The position numbers and the translations under genes are program-made. A stretch of DNA of 64,000 bases from Mediterranea massiliensis (GTDB taxonomy: Bacteria; Bacteroidota; Bacteroidia; Bacteroidales; Bacteroidaceae): positions 312,536 through 376,535 of the forward strand of contig NZ_LT635838.1 of NCBI RefSeq assembly GCF_900128475.1, read 5' to 3'. The number at the start of each line of letters is the position of its first letter. Within the stretch, counting starts at the first letter, position 1. Positions 17,113 through 25,643 of this stretch are shown here, piece after piece. Under the pieces are notes generated by a model that was given only the letters and a program-made list of their open reading frames with translations, searched no databases and was not told the DNA's origin.

Positions 17113-17200
17113 ATCCGCCCAAATCGCCTATTTTTGCAACAAAAAAGCAACGGCAAGCAGCTCCGACCCTTGGGCGGATGGCAAATATTGCCTACCTTTG
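17113..17200 (+). promoter_or_regulatory. lacI promoter region with 10-bp inverted repeat
   Basis: Two boxes match TAnnTTTG: TATTTTTG (17129-17136) and TACCTTTG (17193-17200). ATCCGCCCAA (17113-17122) and TTGGGCGGAT (17170-17179) are a perfect inverted repeat around the first box. The first box would leave a leader of about 78 bases, the second about 14. Which one is used cannot be decided from sequence. Confidence 0.5.
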
Positions 17201-17220
17201 GCTGGAAAAAACCGATACGT

Positions 17221-18225
17221 ATGAACAAACCTCAAATCACCATCAAAGACATCGCACGTGCACTGAACGTATCTCCCTCGACCGTGTCGCGGGCACTGAA
17301 GGACAACCCGGACATCAGCCAGGAAACACGCGACCTGATACACGCCTATGCCCGCGAGCACAACTACAAGCCCAACGTACAGGCAGTGAACCTGCGGGCC
17401 GGACGAACCAATACCATCGGCGTCATCGTCCCCCAGATGGTGCACCACTTCTTCTCGTGCGTACTGAGCGGCATCGAGCAGGCAGCCTCCGAAGCCGGCT
17501 ACAACATCCTCGTGGCCCAAAGCAACGAGTCCTACGAACAAGAGGTGAAGATTGTCCATTCGTTTCTGGCCGCACGCGTGTGCGGCGTCATCGCTTCGCT
17601 GGCCAAAGGGACATCACACTACGAACACTACCAGGAATTGCTGGACAACAACATACCCATCGTCTTCTACGACCGCATCTGCACCGGCATCAAGACCGAG
17701 CGGGTGGTGGTGGACGACTATGCCGGCTCGTTTGCCGCGGTGGAATACATGATACAGACGGGGTGCAAGCGCATCTGCTTCTACGGCTCGTCGCCCCACC
17801 TCGAAATCACCAAGAACCGCCGCAACGGCTATCTGGACGCCATGAAGAAGTACCACATGCCCGTAGACAAGGGCATGATGCTCCTTTGTGACACGCGCGA
17901 ACAAGCCATCGCCCTCACGCCCGACCTGCTGGAGAGCGCCAACCGCCCCGACGGCTTCTTCGCCATCAACGACGAGACGGCGGCCGGCATCCTCTATGCG
18001 TGCAAGCTGGTGGGCGTCAAGGTACCCGACGAGGTTTCCATCTGCGGATTCACCAACGGCGTCATCGCCCAGAACACCGACCCCAAGCTGACCACCGTCG
18101 AGCAGCATGGCGAGGAGGTGGGAAAGAGCGCCTTCAACATCCTCTGCGAGAAGCTGGAGGGCGAGGAGAAAAGCCCGAACAAAATCGTGCGTACCAACCT
18201 GGTGGTGCGGGGCACAACCAAATGA
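17221..18225 (+). CDS. LacI-family transcriptional regulator
   Basis: A 334-residue cytoplasmic regulator that should sense a maltose-type sugar and control the glucan genes. The N-terminal helix-turn-helix is clear at residues 6-26 (ITIKDIARALNVSPSTVSRA), followed by the hinge and a periplasmic-binding-protein-like effector domain (TNTIGVIVPQMVHHFFSCVL onward). ATG 17221 is chosen because it places the HTH at the usual distance from the N-terminus; the open frame runs 29 codons further upstream. It is the first gene before an MFS symporter and a GH65 phosphorylase. Matching operators upstream of this gene and of susC suggest it controls both operons. LacI control contrasts with SusR of the classic Sus locus. 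Confidence 0.92.
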   Translation: MNKPQITIKDIARALNVSPSTVSRALKDNPDISQETRDLIHAYAREHNYKPNVQAVNLRAGRTNTIGVIVPQMVHHFFSCVLSGIEQAASEAGYNILVAQSNESYEQEVKIVHSFLAARVCGVIASLAKGTSHYEHYQELLDNNIPIVFYDRICTGIKTERVVVDDYAGSFAAVEYMIQTGCKRICFYGSSPHLEITKNRRNGYLDAMKKYHMPVDKGMMLLCDTREQAIALTPDLLESANRPDGFFAINDETAAGILYACKLVGVKVPDEVSICGFTNGVIAQNTDPKLTTVEQHGEEVGKSAFNILCEKLEGEEKSPNKIVRTNLVVRGTTK

Positions 18226-18260
18226 GAAACGTAAGAAATGAAATAACATAAAGAACGACC

Positions 18261-19625
18261 ATGAAAGTAAAACCTGACTTGAGTTTCTGGAAGCTGTGGA
18301 ACATCAGCTTCGGCTTTTTCGGCGTACAGATAGCCTACGCCCTTCAGAGCGCCAACATCAGCCGCATCTTTGCCACGCTGGGCGCCGACCCGCATACCCT
18401 GAGCTACTTCTGGATTCTGCCTCCGCTGGCGGGCATCATCGTCCAACCCATTGTGGGGGCGGCCAGCGACCGCACCTGGACACGCTTCGGACGCCGCATC
18501 CCCTACCTGTTCATCGGCTCGCTCATCGCCGTGCTGGTTATGTGCCTCCTGCCCAACGCGGGCAGCTTCGGCATGAGTGTGGGCACCGCCATGATATTCG
18601 GCCTCTTCGCCCTGATGTTCCTCGACACGTCCATCAACATGGCCATGCAGCCGTTCAAGATGATGGTGGGCGACATGGTGAACGAGAAACAGAAAGGCCT
18701 GGCCTACTCCATCCAGAGCTTCCTGTGCAATGCCGGAAGTCTCATGGGTTATCTGTTCCCCTTCTTCTTCGCCTGGATAGGCATCAAGAACACCGCTCCG
18801 CAGGGCGTCATCCCCGACTCCGTCATCTACTCCTTCTACATCGGTGCGGCCATCCTCATCGCGTGCGTCATCTACACCAGCGTCAAGGTCAAGGAGATGC
18901 CTCCCAAGGAGTATGCCGAATATCACGGCATCAGCGAGGAGCAGGAGAAGGAGAAGACCAACATGCTGAAGCTGCTCGTCAAGGCGCCCAAGACCTTCTG
19001 GACGGTGGGACTGGTACAGTTCTTCTGCTGGTTTGCCTTCATGTTCATGTGGACCTACACCAACGGCAGCATCGCCGCCAACGTGTTCGGCGCGCCTACG
19101 GTAGAGACGGTAGTCAACGGGGTTACGAAAGTGGTGCTCGACACCACCAGCCAGCCCTATCAGGAGGCGGCCAACTGGGTGGGCGTTCTCTTTGCCGTGC
19201 AGGCCATCGGTTCCGTCCTCTGGGCCATCTGCATCCCCCTGTTCAAGAACCGCCGGCTGGTCTATTCGCTCAGCCTCGTGCTGGGCGGCATCGGGTTCAT
19301 CTCCACCTACTTCATCCACGACCCCTACACCCTGTTCTTCTCGTTCGTGCTCATCGGTTGCGCCTGGGCAGCCATGCTGGCCCTGCCGTTCACCATCCTC
19401 ACCAACTCGCTGAGCGGTAGCCACATGGGTACCTACCTGGGCCTGTTCAACGGCACCATCTGCATCCCGCAGATTGTAGCGGCCGCCCTGGGCGGAAGCA
19501 TCCTCGCCCTGTTCACCCCCGAAGGCTGCCTGCCGCCCGAAATCAACATGCTTGTCACCGCCGGCGTCATGCTGCTGATAGGAGCCGTCTGCGTGTATAT
19601 TATCAAGGAAGGACGATCGGAATAA
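18261..19625 (+). CDS. SLC45-type MFS maltose/oligosaccharide symporter
   Basis: A 454-residue inner-membrane sugar transporter with 12 predicted membrane segments, of the MFS branch related to SLC45 and bacterial maltose transporters. Visible are the A-like motif GAASDRTWTRFGRRIPYLFI (about residues 66-85), NMAMQPFKMMVGDMV, and a central hydrophilic loop rich in Glu and Lys. It lies 35 bases after lacI and 50 before the GH65 gene. Maltose or maltodextrin import into the cytoplasm is inferred from those neighbours. Confidence 0.88.
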   Translation: MKVKPDLSFWKLWNISFGFFGVQIAYALQSANISRIFATLGADPHTLSYFWILPPLAGIIVQPIVGAASDRTWTRFGRRIPYLFIGSLIAVLVMCLLPNAGSFGMSVGTAMIFGLFALMFLDTSINMAMQPFKMMVGDMVNEKQKGLAYSIQSFLCNAGSLMGYLFPFFFAWIGIKNTAPQGVIPDSVIYSFYIGAAILIACVIYTSVKVKEMPPKEYAEYHGISEEQEKEKTNMLKLLVKAPKTFWTVGLVQFFCWFAFMFMWTYTNGSIAANVFGAPTVETVVNGVTKVVLDTTSQPYQEAANWVGVLFAVQAIGSVLWAICIPLFKNRRLVYSLSLVLGGIGFISTYFIHDPYTLFFSFVLIGCAWAAMLALPFTILTNSLSGSHMGTYLGLFNGTICIPQIVAAALGGSILALFTPEGCLPPEINMLVTAGVMLLIGAVCVYIIKEGRSE

Positions 19626-19675
19626 GAAAAAAATGTCTATCTTTACGGCGTAACCCTTATACAAAGACTATCGCC

Positions 19676-21985
19676 ATGAGAAGATATCTGAAGACCGACG
19701 AGTGGAATATCATTGAAGACGAGTTTCATGCCGACGACCTCCGCATGTCCGAAAGCATATTCAGCCTGGGCAACGGACGTTTCGGCCAGCGGGGCAACTT
19801 CGAGGAGCCCTATAGCAGCGACAGCTACCCGGGTTCGTTCGTAGCAGGCATCCCCTTCCTCGACAAGACCCGTGTAGCGTGGTGGAAGAACGGCTTCCCC
19901 CGCTTCTACACCCGCATCCCCAATGCCGCCAACTGGAGCAGCATCCACCTGCGTCTCATCGACGAGGAGCTGGATCTGGCGCTATGGGACGTGAACAGCT
20001 TCAACCGCCGGCTCGACATGTACGACGGCATCTCCTACCGCGATGTCAAGGCCACTTCTCCGCGCGGCAACAGCCTGCAGGTGCATGTCGAGCATCTGGT
20101 CAACATGGCCCACCCCGACCTCTGCCTCATCCGCTATAGCGTCACCTCGCTCAACTATACCGGCCGCCTGTCGCTGCTCCCCCTGCTCGAGGCCAACCTG
20201 AACGACCACGCCGAGTATACGGAAGAAAAGATATGGAATGTACTCGATTCGGGCATTAACCTGGATTGCGCCTACCTGTGGACACAGACCCGACGGGAAG
20301 ACGCACAGGTGTGCTATACCCTGTCCTACCACTTCTATAAAAACAATAAGGAAGCCGCTCACAACCCCATCCGCATCGAGAAGGGCAAGGTGACCGGCTT
20401 CAGCTTGGGGGCCGACGTCAAGCCGGGCGACACGGTGACGCTGGTGAAGTATGTCGTCGTGGCCTCTTCCCTCTACTACGAGAGGCCCCACCTGATAGAG
20501 ACCTCCATCCGCCTGGCCCGACAGGCCAAAGCCGACGGCTGGGAAGCCCTGACGGAAGACCACCGGCAGGCCTGGCACGCCATCTGGGAAGAAGCCGACG
20601 TCACCATCGAGGGCGACCCCGAAGCCCAGCAGGGCATCCGCTACAACATTTTCCAGCTCTACCAGACGTATCGTGGCGACGACCCCCGCCTGAACATCGC
20701 GCCCAAAGGCTTCACGGGCGAGAAGTATGGCGGCAACACCTATTGGAATACCGAGCTGTGCTGTGTGCCCTTCTTCCTGTTTTCCACCCCGCGAAGCATT
20801 GCGAAGAACCTGCTGATGTACCGCTACAACCAGCTGCCCAAGGCCATCGAAAATGCCGAAAAGCTGGGATTCAAGAACGGGGCGGCCCTCTTTCCGCAGG
20901 TGACCAACAACGGCGAAGAATGCCATAGCGAATGGGAAATCACCTTCGAAGAGATACACCGCAACAACATCATCATCTATGCCATCCTGCAATATGCCAC
21001 CGTCACCGGCTCCGACGACTACATCCTGAAGTACGGGCTGGAGGTGATGATAGCCGTCTGCCGCTTCTGGAGCCAGCGGGTCACTTTCTCACGCCCCAAA
21101 CAGCAATACGTCATTCTGGGCGTCACCGGCCCCGACGAATATCAGAGCAACGTGGACAACAACTGGTACACCAACCTCTCCTGCACCAGCTGCCTCAAAA
21201 TCACCCTATATTACCTCGACCTGGCCGCCGAGAAGCATCCCGACGACTACGCCCGCATCTGCCGCCTCACCGGCCTAGACTACGAAGGCGAAACGCCCCT
21301 CTGGCGCGACATTGCCCGCCGGATGTACCTGCCCGAAGACAAGGAGCAGGGCATCTTCGTGCAGAACGACGGCTTCATGGACAAGACCCTGCAAACCACC
21401 GACGCCATCCCCGCCGACGAACGCCCCATCAACCAGCACTGGTCGTGGGACCGCATCCTGCGCTCCTGCTACATCAAGCAGAGCGATGTCCTGCTGGGCC
21501 TCTACCTGTATTACTACAAGTTCGACACGGAGACCATCCGCCGCAACTTCCACTTCTACGAACCCATGACCGTACACGAGTCGTCGCTCTCGCCCCACGT
21601 ACACGCTATCCTGGCCGCACGCATCGGCGAGACGGAGAAGGCCTACCGCCTCTTCCTGCACGCCACCCGCCTCGACCTGGACGACTACAACAACGAGACC
21701 GACCAGGGCCTGCACATCACCAGCATGCCGGGTTCGTGGCTGGCCCTCGTCCGCGGATTCGCCAACCTGCAGGTGTACCACAAGATACTGAACTTCTCGC
21801 CCGTGCGGTCTTCGCATTGGACGAAATATGCCTTCAAGGTAAACTTTCAGGGAAGGAAGCTGGGCGTAGAAGTGACCGGCGAGGTGCGGATTACCCTCCT
21901 TGCGGGCGAACCGCTGGCCATTCAGGTGTACGACACTCCGTATACCCTCACCCCCAGTCAGCCCCTCTGCGTGCCCTGCAAGTAA
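19676..21985 (+). CDS. GH65 maltose (or related disaccharide) phosphorylase
   Basis: A cytoplasmic inverting phosphorylase of 769 residues. An N-terminal beta-sandwich (about 1-270) leads into the (alpha/alpha)6 barrel. The catalytic acid is E488 in GVTGPDEY, one off the E487 I recall for Lactobacillus maltose phosphorylase. The segments YGGNTYWNTELC, HWSWDR and HITSMPGSW are also family-typical. The reaction would be maltose plus phosphate giving glucose and beta-glucose 1-phosphate. No beta-phosphoglucomutase gene is nearby, although one is often linked to this enzyme. Kojibiose, nigerose or trehalose phosphorylase activity is not excluded, but the SusG context favours maltose. It has no signal peptide, as expected. 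Confidence 0.92.
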   Translation: MRRYLKTDEWNIIEDEFHADDLRMSESIFSLGNGRFGQRGNFEEPYSSDSYPGSFVAGIPFLDKTRVAWWKNGFPRFYTRIPNAANWSSIHLRLIDEELDLALWDVNSFNRRLDMYDGISYRDVKATSPRGNSLQVHVEHLVNMAHPDLCLIRYSVTSLNYTGRLSLLPLLEANLNDHAEYTEEKIWNVLDSGINLDCAYLWTQTRREDAQVCYTLSYHFYKNNKEAAHNPIRIEKGKVTGFSLGADVKPGDTVTLVKYVVVASSLYYERPHLIETSIRLARQAKADGWEALTEDHRQAWHAIWEEADVTIEGDPEAQQGIRYNIFQLYQTYRGDDPRLNIAPKGFTGEKYGGNTYWNTELCCVPFFLFSTPRSIAKNLLMYRYNQLPKAIENAEKLGFKNGAALFPQVTNNGEECHSEWEITFEEIHRNNIIIYAILQYATVTGSDDYILKYGLEVMIAVCRFWSQRVTFSRPKQQYVILGVTGPDEYQSNVDNNWYTNLSCTSCLKITLYYLDLAAEKHPDDYARICRLTGLDYEGETPLWRDIARRMYLPEDKEQGIFVQNDGFMDKTLQTTDAIPADERPINQHWSWDRILRSCYIKQSDVLLGLYLYYYKFDTETIRRNFHFYEPMTVHESSLSPHVHAILAARIGETEKAYRLFLHATRLDLDDYNNETDQGLHITSMPGSWLALVRGFANLQVYHKILNFSPVRSSHWTKYAFKVNFQGRKLGVEVTGEVRITLLAGEPLAIQVYDTPYTLTPSQPLCVPCK

Positions 21986-22013
21986 GCGGGCTCTGCTACA
22001 AGACAGCACAAAA

Positions 22014-22061
22014 AAGGGTGTATCAATAATGAGAGTTCGCTCTCTTCATTGATACACCCTT
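22014..22061. terminator. Bidirectional terminator between GH65 and oadB
   Basis: AAGGGTGTATCAAT pairs with ATTGATACACCCTT, with GAGAG-TTCG-CTCTC closing the tip. The flanks are A-rich on the left and T-rich on the right, so it can serve both converging operons. Its GGGTGTATCAAA core recurs at the purL terminator. Confidence 0.9.
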
Positions 22062-22081
22062 CTTTATCGGATGTCTTTATC

Positions 22082-23317
22082 TTATCCCAGGAACGAGATG
22101 AGCACACCGGCAGCCACGGCCGAACCGATGACACCCGAGATGTTGCTGGACATACAGTAGTTCAGCACGTGGTTCTTCGGGTCGTACTTCGTGGCAATCT
22201 CGTTGCACACGCGGCTTGCCATAGGCACGGCGCTCAAGCCCGTCGCACCGATCAGCGGATTGATCTTCTTCTTCGAGAACAGATTGACAACCTTCACGAA
22301 GAGGATACCGCCCGAGATGGACAGGGCAAAGGCCAGGAAACCTCCGGCTACGATGCCGATGGTCGTCCAGTTCAGGAAAGCCTCGCTCGTCATCGTGGCG
22401 CCCACACTGAGGCCCAGGAAGATGGTGGCGGCGTTCATGATGCTGTTGGCGGCGGCGTCGAACAAGCGGCTCGTGTCCGAACCGATTTCCTTGATGAGGT
22501 TACCGAACATCAGCATACCGATCAGAGGCACGGCCGTAGGCACAAACAGAGCCACGATGGTCGTCACGGCAATCGGGAAGATAATCTTCAGCACGCGCAG
22601 GTTCTTGATTTCAGTCTTCGACGGGTAGAGCTTCTCCTGCTCCTTCATGTTGATCATCAGCTCCTTCTTGGTGCAGAGCAGCTTCACCACGAGCGGAATG
22701 ATGACCGGCACCAGGGCCATGTACGAATAGGCCGCGATGGCGATGGGGCCCAGCAGGTGGGGAGCCAGCTTGATGGTGGTGAATATGGCCGTCGGGCCGT
22801 CGGCACCGCCGATGATACCCAAGGCGGCGGCTTCCTTAGGTGTGAAGCCCATCAGCACGGCGCAGAGCAGCACCATAAAGATACCCAGCTGGGCGGCCGC
22901 GCCGAAGATGGACAGGCGCAGGTTGCGGAGCATGGGGCCGAAGTCGGTCAGCGCACCCACACCCATGAAGATGACGGGCGGCAGGAAACCGGTCTTGATC
23001 AGCATGTAGTAGATGAAGTTCATCAGTCCCAGCTCGTGGGCAATCTCGTGGAGAGGCATCTCCCAGATGTTCTTCATCACCCCGTTCACCATCACCATAC
23101 CGTTCTCGTCGGCCTGGATGACACCCATCTCGCCGCCGGGGAAGTTGGCGATGAGCACACCGAAGGCGATGGGCACCAGCAGCAACGGTTCGTAGTGCTT
23201 CTTGATGCCCAGGTAGAGCAGGATGAAGGCAATGGCATACATCACGAGGAACGACGGGTCGGCAATGATGTTGCTGAACGCCGTCATGTCATAGAGTTTT
23301 CCAAATATATCTTCCAT
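22082..23317 (-). CDS. oadB: Oxaloacetate decarboxylase beta subunit (sodium pump)
   Basis: A 411-residue integral membrane subunit of a biotin-dependent sodium-pumping decarboxylase. It decarboxylates carboxybiotin on the alpha subunit and exports sodium. The family motif GGADGPTAIFT is at about residues 170-180 and carries the conserved membrane aspartate. There are roughly nine to eleven hydrophobic segments, with NYCMSSNISGVIGSAVAAGV at the C-terminus. The start overlaps the oadA stop (TAATG), a sign of translational coupling. The related methylmalonyl-CoA and glutaconyl-CoA pumps have similar beta subunits, so substrate choice depends on the alpha subunit. Confidence 0.95.
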   Translation of the reverse strand: MEDIFGKLYDMTAFSNIIADPSFLVMYAIAFILLYLGIKKHYEPLLLVPIAFGVLIANFPGGEMGVIQADENGMVMVNGVMKNIWEMPLHEIAHELGLMNFIYYMLIKTGFLPPVIFMGVGALTDFGPMLRNLRLSIFGAAAQLGIFMVLLCAVLMGFTPKEAAALGIIGGADGPTAIFTTIKLAPHLLGPIAIAAYSYMALVPVIIPLVVKLLCTKKELMINMKEQEKLYPSKTEIKNLRVLKIIFPIAVTTIVALFVPTAVPLIGMLMFGNLIKEIGSDTSRLFDAAANSIMNAATIFLGLSVGATMTSEAFLNWTTIGIVAGGFLAFALSISGGILFVKVVNLFSKKKINPLIGATGLSAVPMASRVCNEIATKYDPKNHVLNYCMSSNISGVIGSAVAAGVLISFLG

Positions 23318-25146
23318 TATCCTATCTTCATTAATACGTCGTCTTCTGATACTGAGTCACCCGGATTCTGGCAGATGGCGGTCACGGTGCCCTCCACGTC
23401 GCTACGGATGGCGTTGTAGGTCTTCATGGCCTCGATGTAGCACAGCAGGTCACCCTTCTTCACGCGGTCGCCCACCTTGAGCGGTGTCTCCTGCGTGTTC
23501 TTGGTCAGGAAGAACTTGCCTTCCAGCGGAGCCACCACCGGCTCGCCTTCGCCCGAGGGAGCCACCTTCTCGGTAGCCGATGCGGGCAGGTCGATGTCGC
23601 CGTAGGCCACCGTCACGCGATAGGACTGCCCGTCCACCTGTACGGTCAGGGTCTTGGGTTTGGCGTCGTCGGCCGGAGCGTTGTTCTGCTCGGCGCGGCG
23701 CTTCTCCACATCGGCCAGGAAGTCTTCCTTGGCCTTACCGCTCTTGTAGGCCTCGTACTGGGCGGGGTGCATGGCATATTCGAAGAGTTCTTCGTCGTCC
23801 TCGCCCGTATCCCATTTCTTCTCCTTCATCATCTTGCGGTACTTGTCCAGGCAGTCGGGATAGTTGTCCTGCGGGTTGCCGGTGAAGAACTTGCGTCCCT
23901 CGCGTTCGGCCTTCTCCACGATTTCGGGAGCCAGCTCGCCCGGCAGCTTTCCGGCCTTGCCCAGAATCATGTCCCAGATGTCGTCGGCAATCATGCCCCA
24001 GCGCTCCTTGCCCTTCTCCATGGCGATGACGTTCATCATGGCCAGGTTCTTGACGTACTGGCTGAAGGGGGTTACCAGTGGAGGATAACCCACGCGCGGC
24101 CACACGTAGGCCACTTCGTTGAAGAGCTTGATGAGCAGCTCGTCCTGCTTCATGAAGGGCAGGTTGCGTTTGGCCTTGTATTTGTTGATGCTTTCGAGGT
24201 TCGTCTCCAGGTCGGCCATCAGCGAGCCCATCATGCCGCCCGGCAGGCCCGGACCGATGAGCAGGGAGTTCATCAGACGGTTGCGCGGCGAGATGTACAG
24301 GCCCAGGAAGTCGTCCATGAACTCCTGGATAAGGGCGCGCACCTTCATGTAGGCCTCCATGTTGATTTCGGGCACCTGATAGCCGGCGTCCTTCAGCATG
24401 GCCTGCACGCTGAGCAGGTCGGCGTGACCCGTACCCCACGACAACGGCTCCATGCCCACGTCGATGTAGTCGCATCCGGCTTCGCAGACGGCCAGGATGC
24501 TGGCCATGTTGAAGCCGGGGCCCGCATGGCTGTGGTACTGGATGGGGATGTCCTTGATCTGCTTGATGCCGGCCACAATCTTGCCCAGCGTCACGGGGCG
24601 TCCGATGCCCGCCATGTCCTTGATGCAGATTTCGTCGGCACCGGCCTCGATGAGCTGCTTGGCCATGTTGACGTAGTATTCCACCGTGTGTATGGGCGAG
24701 TGGGTGATGCAGAGCGAGCATTGCGAAATCATGCCGGCCTCGTGGGCGTAGCCGATAGAGGGGATGATGTTGCGCACGTCGTTCAGGCCGCAGAAGGTAC
24801 GGGTGATGTCCGTCCCCTGCGCCTTCTTCACCTTATAGAAGAGCTTGCGCACGTCGGCAGGCACGGGGCTCATGCGGAGGCCGTTCAGCGCACGGTCCAG
24901 CATGTGTGTCTGTATGCCGGCTTCATGGAAAGGTTTCGTCCAGGCACGCACGGCCTTATTGGGGTTTTCGCCAAACAGCAGGTTCACTTGTTCGAAGCCT
25001 CCGCCATTGGTCTCCACGCGGGCAAAACAGCCCATCTCTACAATGGCGGGAGCCACTTTCACCAGCTGGTCCACACGGGGAACATACTTTCCGGCACTCT
25101 GCCACATGTCCCTGAAGACCAAGCTGAATTTAATTTCTCTTTTCAT
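23317..25146 (-). CDS. oadA: Oxaloacetate decarboxylase alpha subunit (biotinylated)
   Basis: A 609-residue cytoplasmic carboxyltransferase with a C-terminal biotin carrier. The N-terminal TIM barrel shows FRDMWQS and the metal-site KDMAG. The usual HTHDT motif is replaced by HSHAG (in YHSHAGPGFNMAS). An Ala- and Lys-rich linker follows, then a biotinyl domain with the attachment lysine K575 in EAMKTY. It lies between oadG and oadB in a tight minus-strand operon. Pyruvate carboxylase subunit B is an alternative name for such proteins, but the adjacent beta and gamma subunits support a decarboxylase pump. Confidence 0.9.
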   Translation of the reverse strand: MKREIKFSLVFRDMWQSAGKYVPRVDQLVKVAPAIVEMGCFARVETNGGGFEQVNLLFGENPNKAVRAWTKPFHEAGIQTHMLDRALNGLRMSPVPADVRKLFYKVKKAQGTDITRTFCGLNDVRNIIPSIGYAHEAGMISQCSLCITHSPIHTVEYYVNMAKQLIEAGADEICIKDMAGIGRPVTLGKIVAGIKQIKDIPIQYHSHAGPGFNMASILAVCEAGCDYIDVGMEPLSWGTGHADLLSVQAMLKDAGYQVPEINMEAYMKVRALIQEFMDDFLGLYISPRNRLMNSLLIGPGLPGGMMGSLMADLETNLESINKYKAKRNLPFMKQDELLIKLFNEVAYVWPRVGYPPLVTPFSQYVKNLAMMNVIAMEKGKERWGMIADDIWDMILGKAGKLPGELAPEIVEKAEREGRKFFTGNPQDNYPDCLDKYRKMMKEKKWDTGEDDEELFEYAMHPAQYEAYKSGKAKEDFLADVEKRRAEQNNAPADDAKPKTLTVQVDGQSYRVTVAYGDIDLPASATEKVAPSGEGEPVVAPLEGKFFLTKNTQETPLKVGDRVKKGDLLCYIEAMKTYNAIRSDVEGTVTAICQNPGDSVSEDDVLMKIG

Positions 25147-25177
25147 CGTTGTTGTATTCTGTTATAATATAATGTTT

Positions 25178-25432
25178 TTATCTCATTTTTTCCACTTTCG
25201 TCACTCTTCCCTTGTCATGGGTTACCACCGCCACCGCGGCGTTGATGGCCGCCAGGATGTTGGCCGGTATCGCGGCCGGACCCTCTTTCTTGGCCGCCGG
25301 AGTCTCCTCGGGAGCGTATTTGTTGACAAGCGCAATCATCGCCTTGCCTAAGTAGATGACAATCAGCAGGATAGCAAAAACCGTCGCCATGCCCACCACC
25401 ATCAGCAGAAGTGCAATATTCAAGTTTTCCAT
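25178..25432 (-). CDS. oadG: Oxaloacetate decarboxylase gamma subunit
   Basis: An 84-residue small membrane subunit that anchors and assembles the pump. One N-terminal transmembrane helix (about residues 5-30, IALLLMVVGMATVFAILLIV) is followed by a hydrophilic tail with alanine- and proline-rich sequence (EETPAAKKEGPAA). It is the first gene of the oadG-oadA-oadB operon, 31 bases before oadA. The length fits the family. Confidence 0.9.
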   Translation of the reverse strand: MENLNIALLLMVVGMATVFAILLIVIYLGKAMIALVNKYAPEETPAAKKEGPAAIPANILAAINAAVAVVTHDKGRVTKVEKMR

Positions 25433-25643
25433 ATTGATAATTTATTAGTGTTTTCAAAGAATCGGTAAAAAATCGCCCGAAATTACTGCTTTTTGCTTAG
25501 AAAATAGCGGACGAATGTGATAAAAGATGCTAAATAATAAGAAAAGGGTGAACAAAACCGGTATCGCAAACGGCTTTGTCCATCCCCTCTTCTCCGGAAT
25601 GCTTTTTCCCGCGGGGCAGGCAGGCATCTTTCTTCAAATTCTC

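Noticed and set aside
18250..19664. Minus-strand frame over the MFS gene (His/Asp/Glu-rich)
   Set aside because: Antisense of a 12-helix transporter; the acidic composition is a reading-frame artefact.
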